Notes under the pieces: model-generated
Seen by the model: only the letters and a program-made list of their open reading frames with translations
Databases searched by the model: none
Told to the model about the DNA's origin: nothing
Translations under genes and position numbers: made by a program
Part shown: positions 6,613 through 11,783 of the stretch, in pieces
Numbering within the stretch: the first letter of the stretch is position 1
Layout: each line of letters begins with the position of its first letter
Source: Acidimicrobiia bacterium
Lineage (GTDB): Bacteria; Actinomycetota; Acidimicrobiia; Spongiisociales; UBA5794
Direction of reading: 5' to 3'
Assembly: GCA_029934555.1 (NCBI GenBank)
Contig: JAOZMA010000031.1
Location: 1 to 11,783 of the forward strand
DNA length: 11,783 nt

Positions 6613-7085
6613 CCGACGGACTTCGCGGCAGCCTGGATGCGACCGGTCTTCGTGTCGGTGTGGTGCGATCCCTGTTCAACCGGCCTGTGACCGACGGCCT
6701 CCTCGAGGGAGCCCTCGCGGTTCTCGACGAGGCGGGTGCACGTGACGTCACCGTGATCGACGTTGAGGGCGCCTTCGAGACTCCCCTGATCGCCCAGCAC
6801 ATGGCACAGAGCGGTTACGACGCAGTCGTGGTCCTCGGTGCCGTCGTCGAAGGTGAGACCGACCACTACGAGCATATCGCGGGCCGGGCCTCGGAAGGAC
6901 TGATGCGCGTCATGCTCGACACCGGCATCCCCGTGACCTTCGGCATCCTGACCGTTCGTGACCCCGCTCACGCATACGCAAGAAGCGCCCCCGACAAGCA
7001 CAACAAGGGGAGGGAAGCCGCGGAAGCGGCAGTCAGAACCGCGAGCCTCCTAAAGCACCAGGCAAGTACAGCAGTAGAGCAGTAG
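6609..7085 (+). CDS. ribH: 6,7-dimethyl-8-ribityllumazine synthase (beta subunit)
   Basis: RibH condenses the pyrimidine intermediate with dihydroxybutanone phosphate to give the lumazine precursor of riboflavin; family members assemble as pentamers or 60-mers. The 158-residue product contains VGVVRSLFN (substrate aromatic F23, N24), GAFETPL (54-60), the GAVVEGETDHY loop with catalytic H86, a conserved arginine at R125 and the HNKGREAA phosphate-side segment. The GTG start at 6609 overlaps the ribBA stop as GTGA. The last eight or so residues (QASTAVEQ) and the TAG stop are encoded by the octamer repeat array that begins at 7071, so the C-terminal tail looks like a product of repeat invasion. 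It is the last gene of the FMN-controlled operon. Confidence 0.97.
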   Translation: MTDGLRGSLDATGLRVGVVRSLFNRPVTDGLLEGALAVLDEAGARDVTVIDVEGAFETPLIAQHMAQSGYDAVVVLGAVVEGETDHYEHIAGRASEGLMRVMLDTGIPVTFGILTVRDPAHAYARSAPDKHNKGREAAEAAVRTASLLKHQASTAVEQ

Positions 7086-7124
7086 AGCAGAGCTGATCTG
7101 CTTGCTGCTGATCTACTGATCTAC
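7071..7124. repeat. Octamer inverted repeat array at the 3' end of ribH
   Basis: Two perfect GCAGTAGA units (7071-7086) and a partial GCAG copy face GATCTACT-type units on the right (CTGATCTACTGATCTAC, 7108-7124). The arms fold as GTAGA (7074-7078) with TCTAC (7120-7124), CAGTAGA (7080-7086) with TCTACTG (7112-7118), and GCAG (7087-7090) with CTGC (7105-7108). One mismatch and a three-base bulge interrupt the stem, and the loop is 14 bases. The ribH TAG stop (7083-7085) is inside unit two. There is no T-tract, so it is not a classic terminator, though it could end or protect the riboflavin transcript. Confidence 0.8.
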
Positions 7125-7141
7125 CACTTGGGTAGGCCAGA

Positions 7142-7170
7142 TTGAAGTAGGCGGCGTGAACGCCTACGAT
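7142..7170 (+). promoter_or_regulatory. Promoter of infC-rpmI-rplT
   Basis: TTGAAG at 7142-7147 and TACGAT at 7165-7170 are separated by exactly 17 bases, a good housekeeping sigma-type promoter. The predicted start is near 7177, leaving a leader of about 150 bases before infC. A second TTGACA at 7183-7188 has no matching -10 box 16-18 bases downstream. Confidence 0.65.
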
Positions 7171-7176
7171 TCCCCC

Positions 7177-7327
7177 GAACAATTGACAAAGCGGAGGCGC
7201 CTGCTTCCCACCCTGTCGCCGACTCAGGTGTACCGGGTTGCACTACCAGGCAGCACTCGCGTCGTGCTGCCTTCGTTATGGCACCAGGCGCCTGCTTCGT
7301 CAACACGTACGAGCAGGAGGTACTCCG
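7177..7327 (+). promoter_or_regulatory. Structured leader of infC with possible alternative folds
   Basis: Three elements are visible. A 13-base sequence AGGCGCCTGCTTC occurs exactly twice (7195-7207 and 7286-7298). Between the copies, AGGCAGCAC (7248-7256) and GTGCTGCCT (7264-7272) form a perfect 9-bp hairpin with a 7-base loop. The second copy can also pair downstream: CCTGCT-CGT (7291-7300, one bulged T) with ACGAGCAGG (7309-7317), which covers half of the infC Shine-Dalgarno AGGAGG (7315-7320). The first copy can instead pair with the second (7195-7203 with 7285-7293, 9 bp), because the core is palindromic. The two pairings share bases 7291-7293 and exclude each other. This is what a translational switch could look like; its ligand or protein partner is unknown. 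infC leaders elsewhere are bound by L20, the product of the third gene. Confidence 0.5.
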
Positions 7328-7906
7328 ATCAAGGAGCCCAGGGTCAACGAAAAGATTCGAGTCAAAGAGGTTCGCCTCGTCGACCCGAACGGTGGACAGA
7401 TCGGTATCAAGCCGATCGACGAAGCGCGATGGCTCGCATCGCAGTTGGAGCTCGACCTCGTGGAGGTTGCTCCCGAGGCCCGGCCACCCGTTGTTCGTCT
7501 TATGGATTACGGGAAGTTCAAGTACGAACAGTCCGTGAAGGCCAGAGAAGCCCGCAAGAAGCAGACCCGCACCGTGGTCAAAGAAGTCCAGTTCCGCCCC
7601 AAGATCGGTGCGAGTGACTTCGAGGTGAAACGGAAGCGAGTCGTGCGGTTCCTGCAAGACAACGACAAGGTGAAGGTCACGATGCGGTTCCGGGGACGTG
7701 AGGTCACTCACCCCGAGATCGGCAACGACATACTCAACCGGTTGCGCGACAGTGTCGCCGACTACGGCGAGATCGAGACCCCGCCAAGACTTGAAGGACG
7801 GCAGATGACGATGGTGCTCGCCCCGGTGCGCTCATCGGATCGGCCAAGCGAAGAGATCGAAACTGCAGACATCGACGTCATCGTCGTTGAAGAAGCGGAC
7901 GAGTAG
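7328..7906 (+). CDS. infC: Translation initiation factor IF-3, with ATC start codon
   Basis: IF-3 binds the 30S subunit, blocks premature 50S joining and proofreads the start codon and initiator tRNA. The product is about 192 residues. The N-terminal domain opens with KEPRVNEKIRVKEVRLVDPNG and includes the conserved tyrosine region around RLMDYGKFKYEQ. The C-terminal domain carries VKEVQFRPKIGASDFEVKRKR, VKVTMRFRGRE and the EGRQMTMVLAP strand, followed by an acidic tail. The start is assigned to ATC at 7328: a perfect AGGAGG sits seven bases upstream and the IF-3 homology begins at the next residue, while no ATG, GTG or TTG lies at that position. A frame open back to 7238 has no family similarity and no Shine-Dalgarno. 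A non-canonical start is a hallmark of infC and allows autoregulation through IF-3's discrimination against such codons. Confidence 0.95.
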   Translation: MKEPRVNEKIRVKEVRLVDPNGGQIGIKPIDEARWLASQLELDLVEVAPEARPPVVRLMDYGKFKYEQSVKAREARKKQTRTVVKEVQFRPKIGASDFEVKRKRVVRFLQDNDKVKVTMRFRGREVTHPEIGNDILNRLRDSVADYGEIETPPRLEGRQMTMVLAPVRSSDRPSEEIETADIDVIVVEEADE

Positions 7907-7918
7907 GAGAGTGGAATC

Positions 7919-8113
7919 GTGCCGAAGATGAAGACGCACAAGGGTGCTGCGAAACGCTTCAAACGCACCGGTAGCGGGAAGGTTCGCACCACGAAGGCGT
8001 GGCGCGGTCACAACCGCCATAAGAAGTCAACAACGCGCTGGCGTCGCGTCAAGGGGAACAAGATCCTCGATGGCGGCAACGAGAAGCGCATGAACCGCCT
8101 GCTGGGCAGCTAG
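7919..8113 (+). CDS. rpmI: Large ribosomal subunit protein bL35
   Basis: This is a 64-residue, strongly basic protein matching the full length of bL35, a component of the 50S subunit. The N-terminus MPKMKTHKGAAKRFKRTGSGK is the family signature, and the C-terminal half carries the usual KKSTTRWRRVKGN and MNRLL segments. It starts with GTG at 7919, with AGGAGAG just upstream overlapping the infC stop. It is the middle gene of the conserved infC-rpmI-rplT operon. Confidence 0.97.
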   Translation: MPKMKTHKGAAKRFKRTGSGKVRTTKAWRGHNRHKKSTTRWRRVKGNKILDGGNEKRMNRLLGS

Positions 8114-8123
8114 GAGTCGAGCA

Positions 8124-8483
8124 ATGGCACGTGTAAAGCGTTCAGTCAACGCGAAGAAGAAGCGCCGCAAATTGATGGATCGCGCCTCCGGGTACGGAGG
8201 TGCGAGGAGTCGCAGGTACAGGACCGCTCGTGAGCAGGTCATGCACTCGATGCAGTACTCGTATCGGGATCGTCGGGCACGCAAGGGCCAGTTCCGTCGT
8301 CTCTGGATCCAGCGCATCAATGCGGCTGCCCGTCAGAACGGGACGACCTACTCGAGGTTCATGGCGGGACTCAAGTCCGCTGATCTCGAAGTCGATCGCA
8401 AGATGCTCGCAGAGATGGCGGTCAACGATCCGGCCGCGTTCTCGGCCCTCGTTGAGGTCACCGGAGCCTCGAGCTCGGAGTGA
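8124..8483 (+). CDS. rplT: Large ribosomal subunit protein bL20
   Basis: bL20 binds 23S rRNA early in 50S assembly. In Firmicutes and gamma-proteobacteria it also represses its own operon by binding the leader mRNA. The 119-residue product has the standard length and begins MARVKRSVNAKKKRRK, an extended basic helix. It continues with YRDRRARKGQFRRLWIQRINAAAR and TYSRFMAGLK, then the LAEMAVNDPAAFSALVE globular end. The start ATG follows TAGGAG, which contains the rpmI stop region. Its position after infC and rpmI makes it the natural candidate for feedback on the infC leader, although that is inference here. Confidence 0.97.
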   Translation: MARVKRSVNAKKKRRKLMDRASGYGGARSRRYRTAREQVMHSMQYSYRDRRARKGQFRRLWIQRINAAARQNGTTYSRFMAGLKSADLEVDRKMLAEMAVNDPAAFSALVEVTGASSSE

Positions 8484-8514
8484 GTCAACCCGAACGATCT
8501 GATCGTTCCGTCGG

Positions 8515-8536
8515 AGGCCCCGCATATGCGGGGTCT
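8515..8536 (+). terminator. Hairpin after rplT, possible terminator or attenuator
   Basis: CCCCGC (8518-8523) and GCGGGG (8528-8533) pair around an ATAT loop, and the stem extends by A-T, G-C and a G-U pair to 8515-8536. The bases after it, CTTCACG, are only weakly T-rich. A second perfect hairpin, GAACGATC/GATCGTTC around one T (8492-8508), lies just upstream. The stem ends 11 bases before the ATG of the methyltransferase gene, so some read-through is likely if that gene has no promoter of its own. Confidence 0.55.
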
Positions 8537-8547
8537 TCACGCGTCTG

Positions 8548-9294
8548 ATGCGGATCGAATCGACGACGAATCAGCGGATCAAGACGGTTCGCCGTCTCCA
8601 AAGGAGTCGAGAACGACACCAGACGGGACGCACGCTCCTCGAAGGGCCCAAACTCATCGAGGCAGCGCTAGATGCCGGTGTCGTGCCTGTCGAGGTGTAC
8701 ACGGTCGATCGTGGATCAACCGTGGAGCGCTGTGAAGCGGCGGGGACCGAGGTGATCGAGACCAACCGTATGGTGCTCGAGACGATCGGCACGACGGTCG
8801 AACCGCAGGACCCGATAGCCGTGATCGAGGTACCAGAGGTGCAGCCACTCCGCGCTGAGCGAGTCGTCGTGCTCGTTGAGATCGCCGATCCGGGGAACCT
8901 CGGGACGTTGATCCGGAGTGCTGCCGCACTCGGGTGGCAGGTGGCGCTCATCGGGGGAGCGGATCCGTGGAATCCGAAAGTGCTTCGATCGGGCGCCGGT
9001 GCACACTTCGCTCAGGTGCCGGTCAGAGTGTCCGACCTCTCGGAGATAGCGGCACTGGGTTTCACGACGGTGGCGACGATCATCGCCGGCGGACTGCCCC
9101 CCGACGAGATCGGCTCGGGATCATCACTGGCTCTCCTGATCGGGAACGAGGCGCACGGCTTGCCGGCAGAGATGGTGTATGCGTGTGATCTGACGATGAC
9201 GATACCGATGACGGGCAAGACGGAGAGCCTCAACGCTGCCGTTTCCGGGGCGATCGCCATGTACGCAGTGGTGGCGGAGTCGGGATCCACTTGA
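8548..9294 (+). CDS. TrmH/SpoU-family RNA 2'-O-methyltransferase
   Basis: This family transfers methyl from S-adenosylmethionine to a ribose 2'-OH in rRNA or tRNA, using a C-terminal SPOUT knot. The 248-residue product has a basic N-terminal region ending in GRTLLEGPKLIEAA, resembling the L30e-like substrate-binding domain of RlmB/TsnR-type members. The knot motifs are complete: DPGNLGTLIR at 114-123 with catalytic R123, LLIGNEAHGL at 196-205, and IPMTGKTESLNAAVS at 219-233. The target nucleotide cannot be told from sequence. In actinobacteria a gene of this kind (often annotated tsnR) commonly follows rplT and precedes pheS; here pheS does not follow. The ATG at 8548 has no Shine-Dalgarno, so initiation may depend on read-through from rplT or an unusual leader. 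Confidence 0.93.
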   Translation: MRIESTTNQRIKTVRRLQRSRERHQTGRTLLEGPKLIEAALDAGVVPVEVYTVDRGSTVERCEAAGTEVIETNRMVLETIGTTVEPQDPIAVIEVPEVQPLRAERVVVLVEIADPGNLGTLIRSAAALGWQVALIGGADPWNPKVLRSGAGAHFAQVPVRVSDLSEIAALGFTTVATIIAGGLPPDEIGSGSSLALLIGNEAHGLPAEMVYACDLTMTIPMTGKTESLNAAVSGAIAMYAVVAESGST

Positions 9295-9320
9295 ATAGCA
9301 GCAAATCCATAGTTGCGTAG

Positions 9321-9349
9321 TTGGCTACTAACCAATGAGCGTATAGGCT
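9321..9349 (+). promoter_or_regulatory. Putative nirS promoter with overlapping inverted repeat
   Basis: TTGGCT (9321-9326) and TAGGCT (9344-9349) are 17 bases apart and give a plausible promoter with a start near 9356. TTGG (9321-9324) and CCAA (9332-9335) form a short inverted repeat with a 7-base spacer that overlaps the -35 box, where a regulator could act. TAGTTGCG and TAGTTGGC (9310-9325) form an imperfect tandem pair just upstream. The nirS Shine-Dalgarno AGAGGAGA lies at 9381-9388. Confidence 0.35.
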
Positions 9350-9392
9350 GATCTCGGCCCCGGGTGGGGAAATCGTTTCGAGAGGAGACCTG

Positions 9393-11357
9393 ATGCGTGT
9401 GCCGACGGTACGTCGAGTCAATGTGGTTGGAATCGCGGCCATTTTCGCCATCGTTCTGTTGGGAGCCGCATGTGGCTATTCGCCCTCTTCGAACAGCTCT
9501 GGGACGACGCTGCAAACCGGTGGAGCCGACGCGCCGTTGAGCGAAGAGGCTGCCGCAGGGCAGGCGGCCTTCGATCAACAATGCGCTGCCTGTCACACGA
9601 TCGGGGGTGGACCCCTCGTCGGTCCCGACCTTGCAGGTATCACTGATCTTCGAGCGACCGACTGGCTGCACTCCTGGATCATCGACCCGGCCGCGTTCGC
9701 AGAGACCGATCCGGATGCGGAAGCGATCTTCACCGGTGGGATGCCGGCTCTCGGCCTGTCCGATGCCGAGACGGACGAGGTGATCGCCTACCTGGAGAGC
9801 ACGAGCGAGGTTGAGGGATCGAGTGCTGCTCCGGAAGGCCCGCGAGATCTCAGCGCTGTTGAATTCGACGAGGCGTCCGAGATATTCTTCAACCGATGTG
9901 CGGGTTGTCACGGCACCCTGCGTGCCGGGGCCACGGGTCCTGCTATTCAGCCTGAGGATCGGACGCTCGAGATCGGTACCACCGGGATCGAGACAATTCT
10001 CACGAAGGGCCTACCAGGAGGAATGCCGGCGTGGGGAGATGCAGGAATCCTCACCGAAGGCGAGATCGATCTGCTGGCGAACTTCATCCAGCTCGATCCT
10101 CCGACCCCGCCACCGCTCGATCTCACGCAGATCACGGAATCCTGGAATCTGGTTGTTCCGGTAGCCGATCGCCCAACCGAGTCGCAGACGGCTCGTGACT
10201 GGGAGGACTTCACAGGAGTCATCCTTCGTGATGCCGGACAGGTCGCGATCATCGATGCGGGAACGAAGGAAACGGTCGCCGTCATCGACACCGGATTCGC
10301 CGTTCATATCCTCAGGTCCTCTGCGACCGGCCGCTACTTCATCGCCGTGGGGCGTGACGGTCGGGTCACGATGATCGACCTCTGGACGGAGACACCGGAG
10401 ATCGTCGCCCAGGTTCAGGGCTGTTTCGACGCCCGGAGCGTCGAAGCGAGCAAAGTCGAGGGTTTCGAAGACAAGTACATCATCGAGGGTTGCTACTGGC
10501 CGCCCCAGTACGTGGTATTCGATGGTCAGACTCTCGAACCGCTGGTTGTCCATGACATCTTGAGTCCCGATATCAACGGTAAGGAGCTGGACGAGGTGCG
10601 GGTTGCGGCCATCGTTGCGTCGCACTTCGATCCCGTCTGGGTCATGGGTTTGAAGGAGTCGGGTTACGTCGGGATCGTCGACTACTCGCAGCCGGACTTC
10701 CCTCTTGTGAAGAAGATCGAGGCCGATCTCTTCCTCCACGATGGCGGATGGGACCACACGGGTCGCTACTTCATCACGGCTGCCAATGCGCAGAACAAAC
10801 TGATGGTGATCGATGTCAAGACGCAGGAGCTGGTCGCAGGTATCGAGACCGGAAAGGTCCCCCATCCCGGTCGAGGCGCTAATTGGCAGGATCCCGAGTT
10901 CGGTTGGGTGTATGCCACCACGCACATCGGTGAAGGGAAGCTCACACTGATCGGTGCAGACCCGGAGGGCAATCCCGAACACGCATGGAAGGTCGTGCGG
11001 GAGGTAGAGATTCCGGGTACCGGAAGCCTGTTCCTCAAGACCCATCCGGAGTCGCAGTGGGTGTGGATGGACACGGCCCTCTCGAATGTCGAGGGAGAGA
11101 ACCAACAGGCGTGTGTGTACAGCATCGAGAAGATGGAGATGGAGAAGTGCTTCCAGGTTGCCGACCACGGCACGGTTGTGCACTTCGAGTACAACAAGGC
11201 CGGTGACGAGGTCTGGATATCAGTGTGGGACAGAGATGGAGAAGTCGTCATCTACGACGATGAGACCTTGACGGAGAAGCACCGGATCACGGGCGACTGG
11301 CTCATCACGCCGACCGGGAAGTTCAACGTCTTCAACACTGCGAACGACATCTACTAG
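9393..11357 (+). CDS. nirS: Cytochrome cd1 nitrite reductase (NirS type) with two c-heme domains and lipoprotein-like signal
   Basis: NirS reduces nitrite to nitric oxide outside the cytoplasmic membrane in denitrification. The 654-residue protein has a basic N-terminus, a hydrophobic stretch (~11-25) and a lipobox-like LLGAAC with C27. A first cytochrome c domain follows (CAACH, C64/C67/H68; axial M117 in GGMPAL), then a second (CAGCH, C169/C172/H173; axial M211 in GGMPAW). The C-terminal propeller (~245-654) keeps the d1-heme ligand H305 in FAVH and both distal catalytic histidines, H411 in ASHF and H449 in FLHDGG, and ends with TPTGKFNVFNT. Classical NirS has one c domain and ~540-570 residues, so an extra monoheme, NirC-like domain is fused at the N-terminus. 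Four propeller cysteines (344, 367, 574, 586) form two close-in-sequence pairs. AGAGGAGA precedes the ATG. No d1-heme synthesis genes are in the window. Confidence 0.93.
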   Translation: MRVPTVRRVNVVGIAAIFAIVLLGAACGYSPSSNSSGTTLQTGGADAPLSEEAAAGQAAFDQQCAACHTIGGGPLVGPDLAGITDLRATDWLHSWIIDPAAFAETDPDAEAIFTGGMPALGLSDAETDEVIAYLESTSEVEGSSAAPEGPRDLSAVEFDEASEIFFNRCAGCHGTLRAGATGPAIQPEDRTLEIGTTGIETILTKGLPGGMPAWGDAGILTEGEIDLLANFIQLDPPTPPPLDLTQITESWNLVVPVADRPTESQTARDWEDFTGVILRDAGQVAIIDAGTKETVAVIDTGFAVHILRSSATGRYFIAVGRDGRVTMIDLWTETPEIVAQVQGCFDARSVEASKVEGFEDKYIIEGCYWPPQYVVFDGQTLEPLVVHDILSPDINGKELDEVRVAAIVASHFDPVWVMGLKESGYVGIVDYSQPDFPLVKKIEADLFLHDGGWDHTGRYFITAANAQNKLMVIDVKTQELVAGIETGKVPHPGRGANWQDPEFGWVYATTHIGEGKLTLIGADPEGNPEHAWKVVREVEIPGTGSLFLKTHPESQWVWMDTALSNVEGENQQACVYSIEKMEMEKCFQVADHGTVVHFEYNKAGDEVWISVWDRDGEVVIYDDETLTEKHRITGDWLITPTGKFNVFNTANDIY

Positions 11358-11387
11358 GAGAGACGCTCGAATCGATGTTCCTTGCCG

Positions 11388-11783
11388 TCAGCACGCATCC
11401 CATGCGTCGGCGAGGGACATCGACGAGAGTTCCCCGAGTAGAGCATCGCGAGCCTGCGACCACGCCCCGTGGAGAGCGCACGGATCAGAGGCATCGCAGA
11501 TCTCGCCGCTGAGCACGCACGTGTCGGTGTCGGTTACGCCTTCCATCGCTTCGATGAGTTCGAGCACCGAGATCGAGTCGAGTTGCACTGAAAGCTGATA
11601 TCCGCCCCGGGGGCCGCGACTCGATGAGACCCACCGTTTGTGAACCAGAGGAGACATGATCTGGGGCAGATACTGGTGAGACGTACCGAGTGTCTCTGCG
11701 AGATCCGTGCCGGGGAGGAGAGCACCACATGAGCAGAGTGCCTGCATAGCCTGAAGGGCCAGATCCGTGCGCTTGTTGAGCTC
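11388..11783 (-). CDS. Rrf2-family transcriptional regulator, NsrR/IscR-like (N-terminal end outside window)
   Basis: Rrf2 proteins are dimeric winged-helix regulators that often sense NO, iron or redox state through an iron-sulfur cluster. The frame continues past an internal ATG (11747) to the window edge, and the extra residues ELNKRTDLALQA match the family's N-terminal helix, so the true start is just beyond the window. About 131 residues are visible. The wing motif RGPRGGYQLS is clear. Three cysteines in the C-terminal region are spaced C-x6-C-x5-C, close to the cluster ligands of NsrR and IscR. Two further cysteines lie in the first part (CSC) and one is the last residue. It converges on nirS with 30 bases between the stops. 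Proximity suggests control of nitrite reduction by NO or redox state, but the partner operator is not identified. Confidence 0.87.
   Translation of the reverse strand, partial: ELNKRTDLALQAMQALCSCGALLPGTDLAETLGTSHQYLPQIMSPLVHKRWVSSSRGPRGGYQLSVQLDSISVLELIEAMEGVTDTDTCVLSGEICDASDPCALHGAWSQARDALLGELSSMSLADAWDAC

Noticed and set aside
7183..7188. TTGACA as the -35 box of the infC promoter
   Set aside because: No TANNNT box lies 16-18 bases downstream; the TTGAAG-N17-TACGAT pair just upstream is much better.
7278..7327. A leader peptide starting at the ATG at 7278 in the infC leader
   Set aside because: No Shine-Dalgarno precedes it, the frame runs far into infC out of phase, and its composition is that of a shifted frame.
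10011..11183. A 390-codon minus-strand open frame opposite nirS, and a 299-codon one at 9012-9911
   Set aside because: Both are antisense shadows of well-supported genes, with no family motifs or plausible ribosome-binding sites. The second crosses two genes and an intergenic region.
11358..11387. Shared terminator between the convergent nirS and Rrf2 genes
   Set aside because: The 30-base gap shows no convincing stem with a T-tract on either strand.

Overview
The window is a high-GC stretch of bacterial chromosome that most resembles an Actinomycetota genome. The order fmt-rsmB-rpe followed by riboflavin genes, and infC-rpmI-rplT followed by a SpoU-type rRNA/tRNA methyltransferase, are classic actinobacterial neighbourhoods (Mycobacterium has closely similar blocks). 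Leaderless or GTG starts and TANNNT -10 boxes fit too. The class cannot be fixed from sequence alone. A cytochrome cd1 nitrite reductase in this setting suggests an environmental, denitrifying lineage rather than a familiar Streptomyces or Mycobacterium relative (inference).

Layout. Bases 1-2359 hold the 3' end of fmt, then rsmB (4-base overlap), then rpe, which appears to have its own leaderless promoter. A response regulator fused to a GGDEF-like domain with a non-canonical GGDDF motif follows (2371-3297). Bases 3298-3701 contain no gene. The first part is a patchwork of 7-bp tandem repeats of three families, including a 21-bp inverted repeat. The second part is a promoter and a complete FMN riboswitch. 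Bases 3702-7085 are the riboflavin operon ribD-ribE-ribBA-ribH, with every junction overlapping by 1 or 4 bases, so the four proteins are probably translationally coupled under one FMN switch. A second, octameric, inverted repeat array supplies the stop codon of ribH. Bases 7142-8483 are the translation operon infC-rpmI-rplT, with a good promoter, a structured leader and an ATC start codon for infC. A hairpin at 8515-8536 ends or attenuates it, and a TrmH/SpoU family methyltransferase gene follows (8548-9294).

The last part is respiratory. A 654-residue NirS-type protein (9393-11357) carries a lipoprotein-like signal, two c-type cytochrome domains and a full d1-heme propeller. A convergent Rrf2-family regulator with three cysteines placed as in iron-sulfur sensors (11388 to the window end) lies next to it. 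Together they look like a nitrite-to-NO reduction module with a possible NO or redox sensor.

The items most worth a second look are the heptamer/octamer arrays that reach into the 3' ends of coding sequences, the infC leader with mutually exclusive pairings, the FMN switch whose basal helix covers the ribD ribosome-binding site, and the membrane-anchored double-cytochrome NirS.
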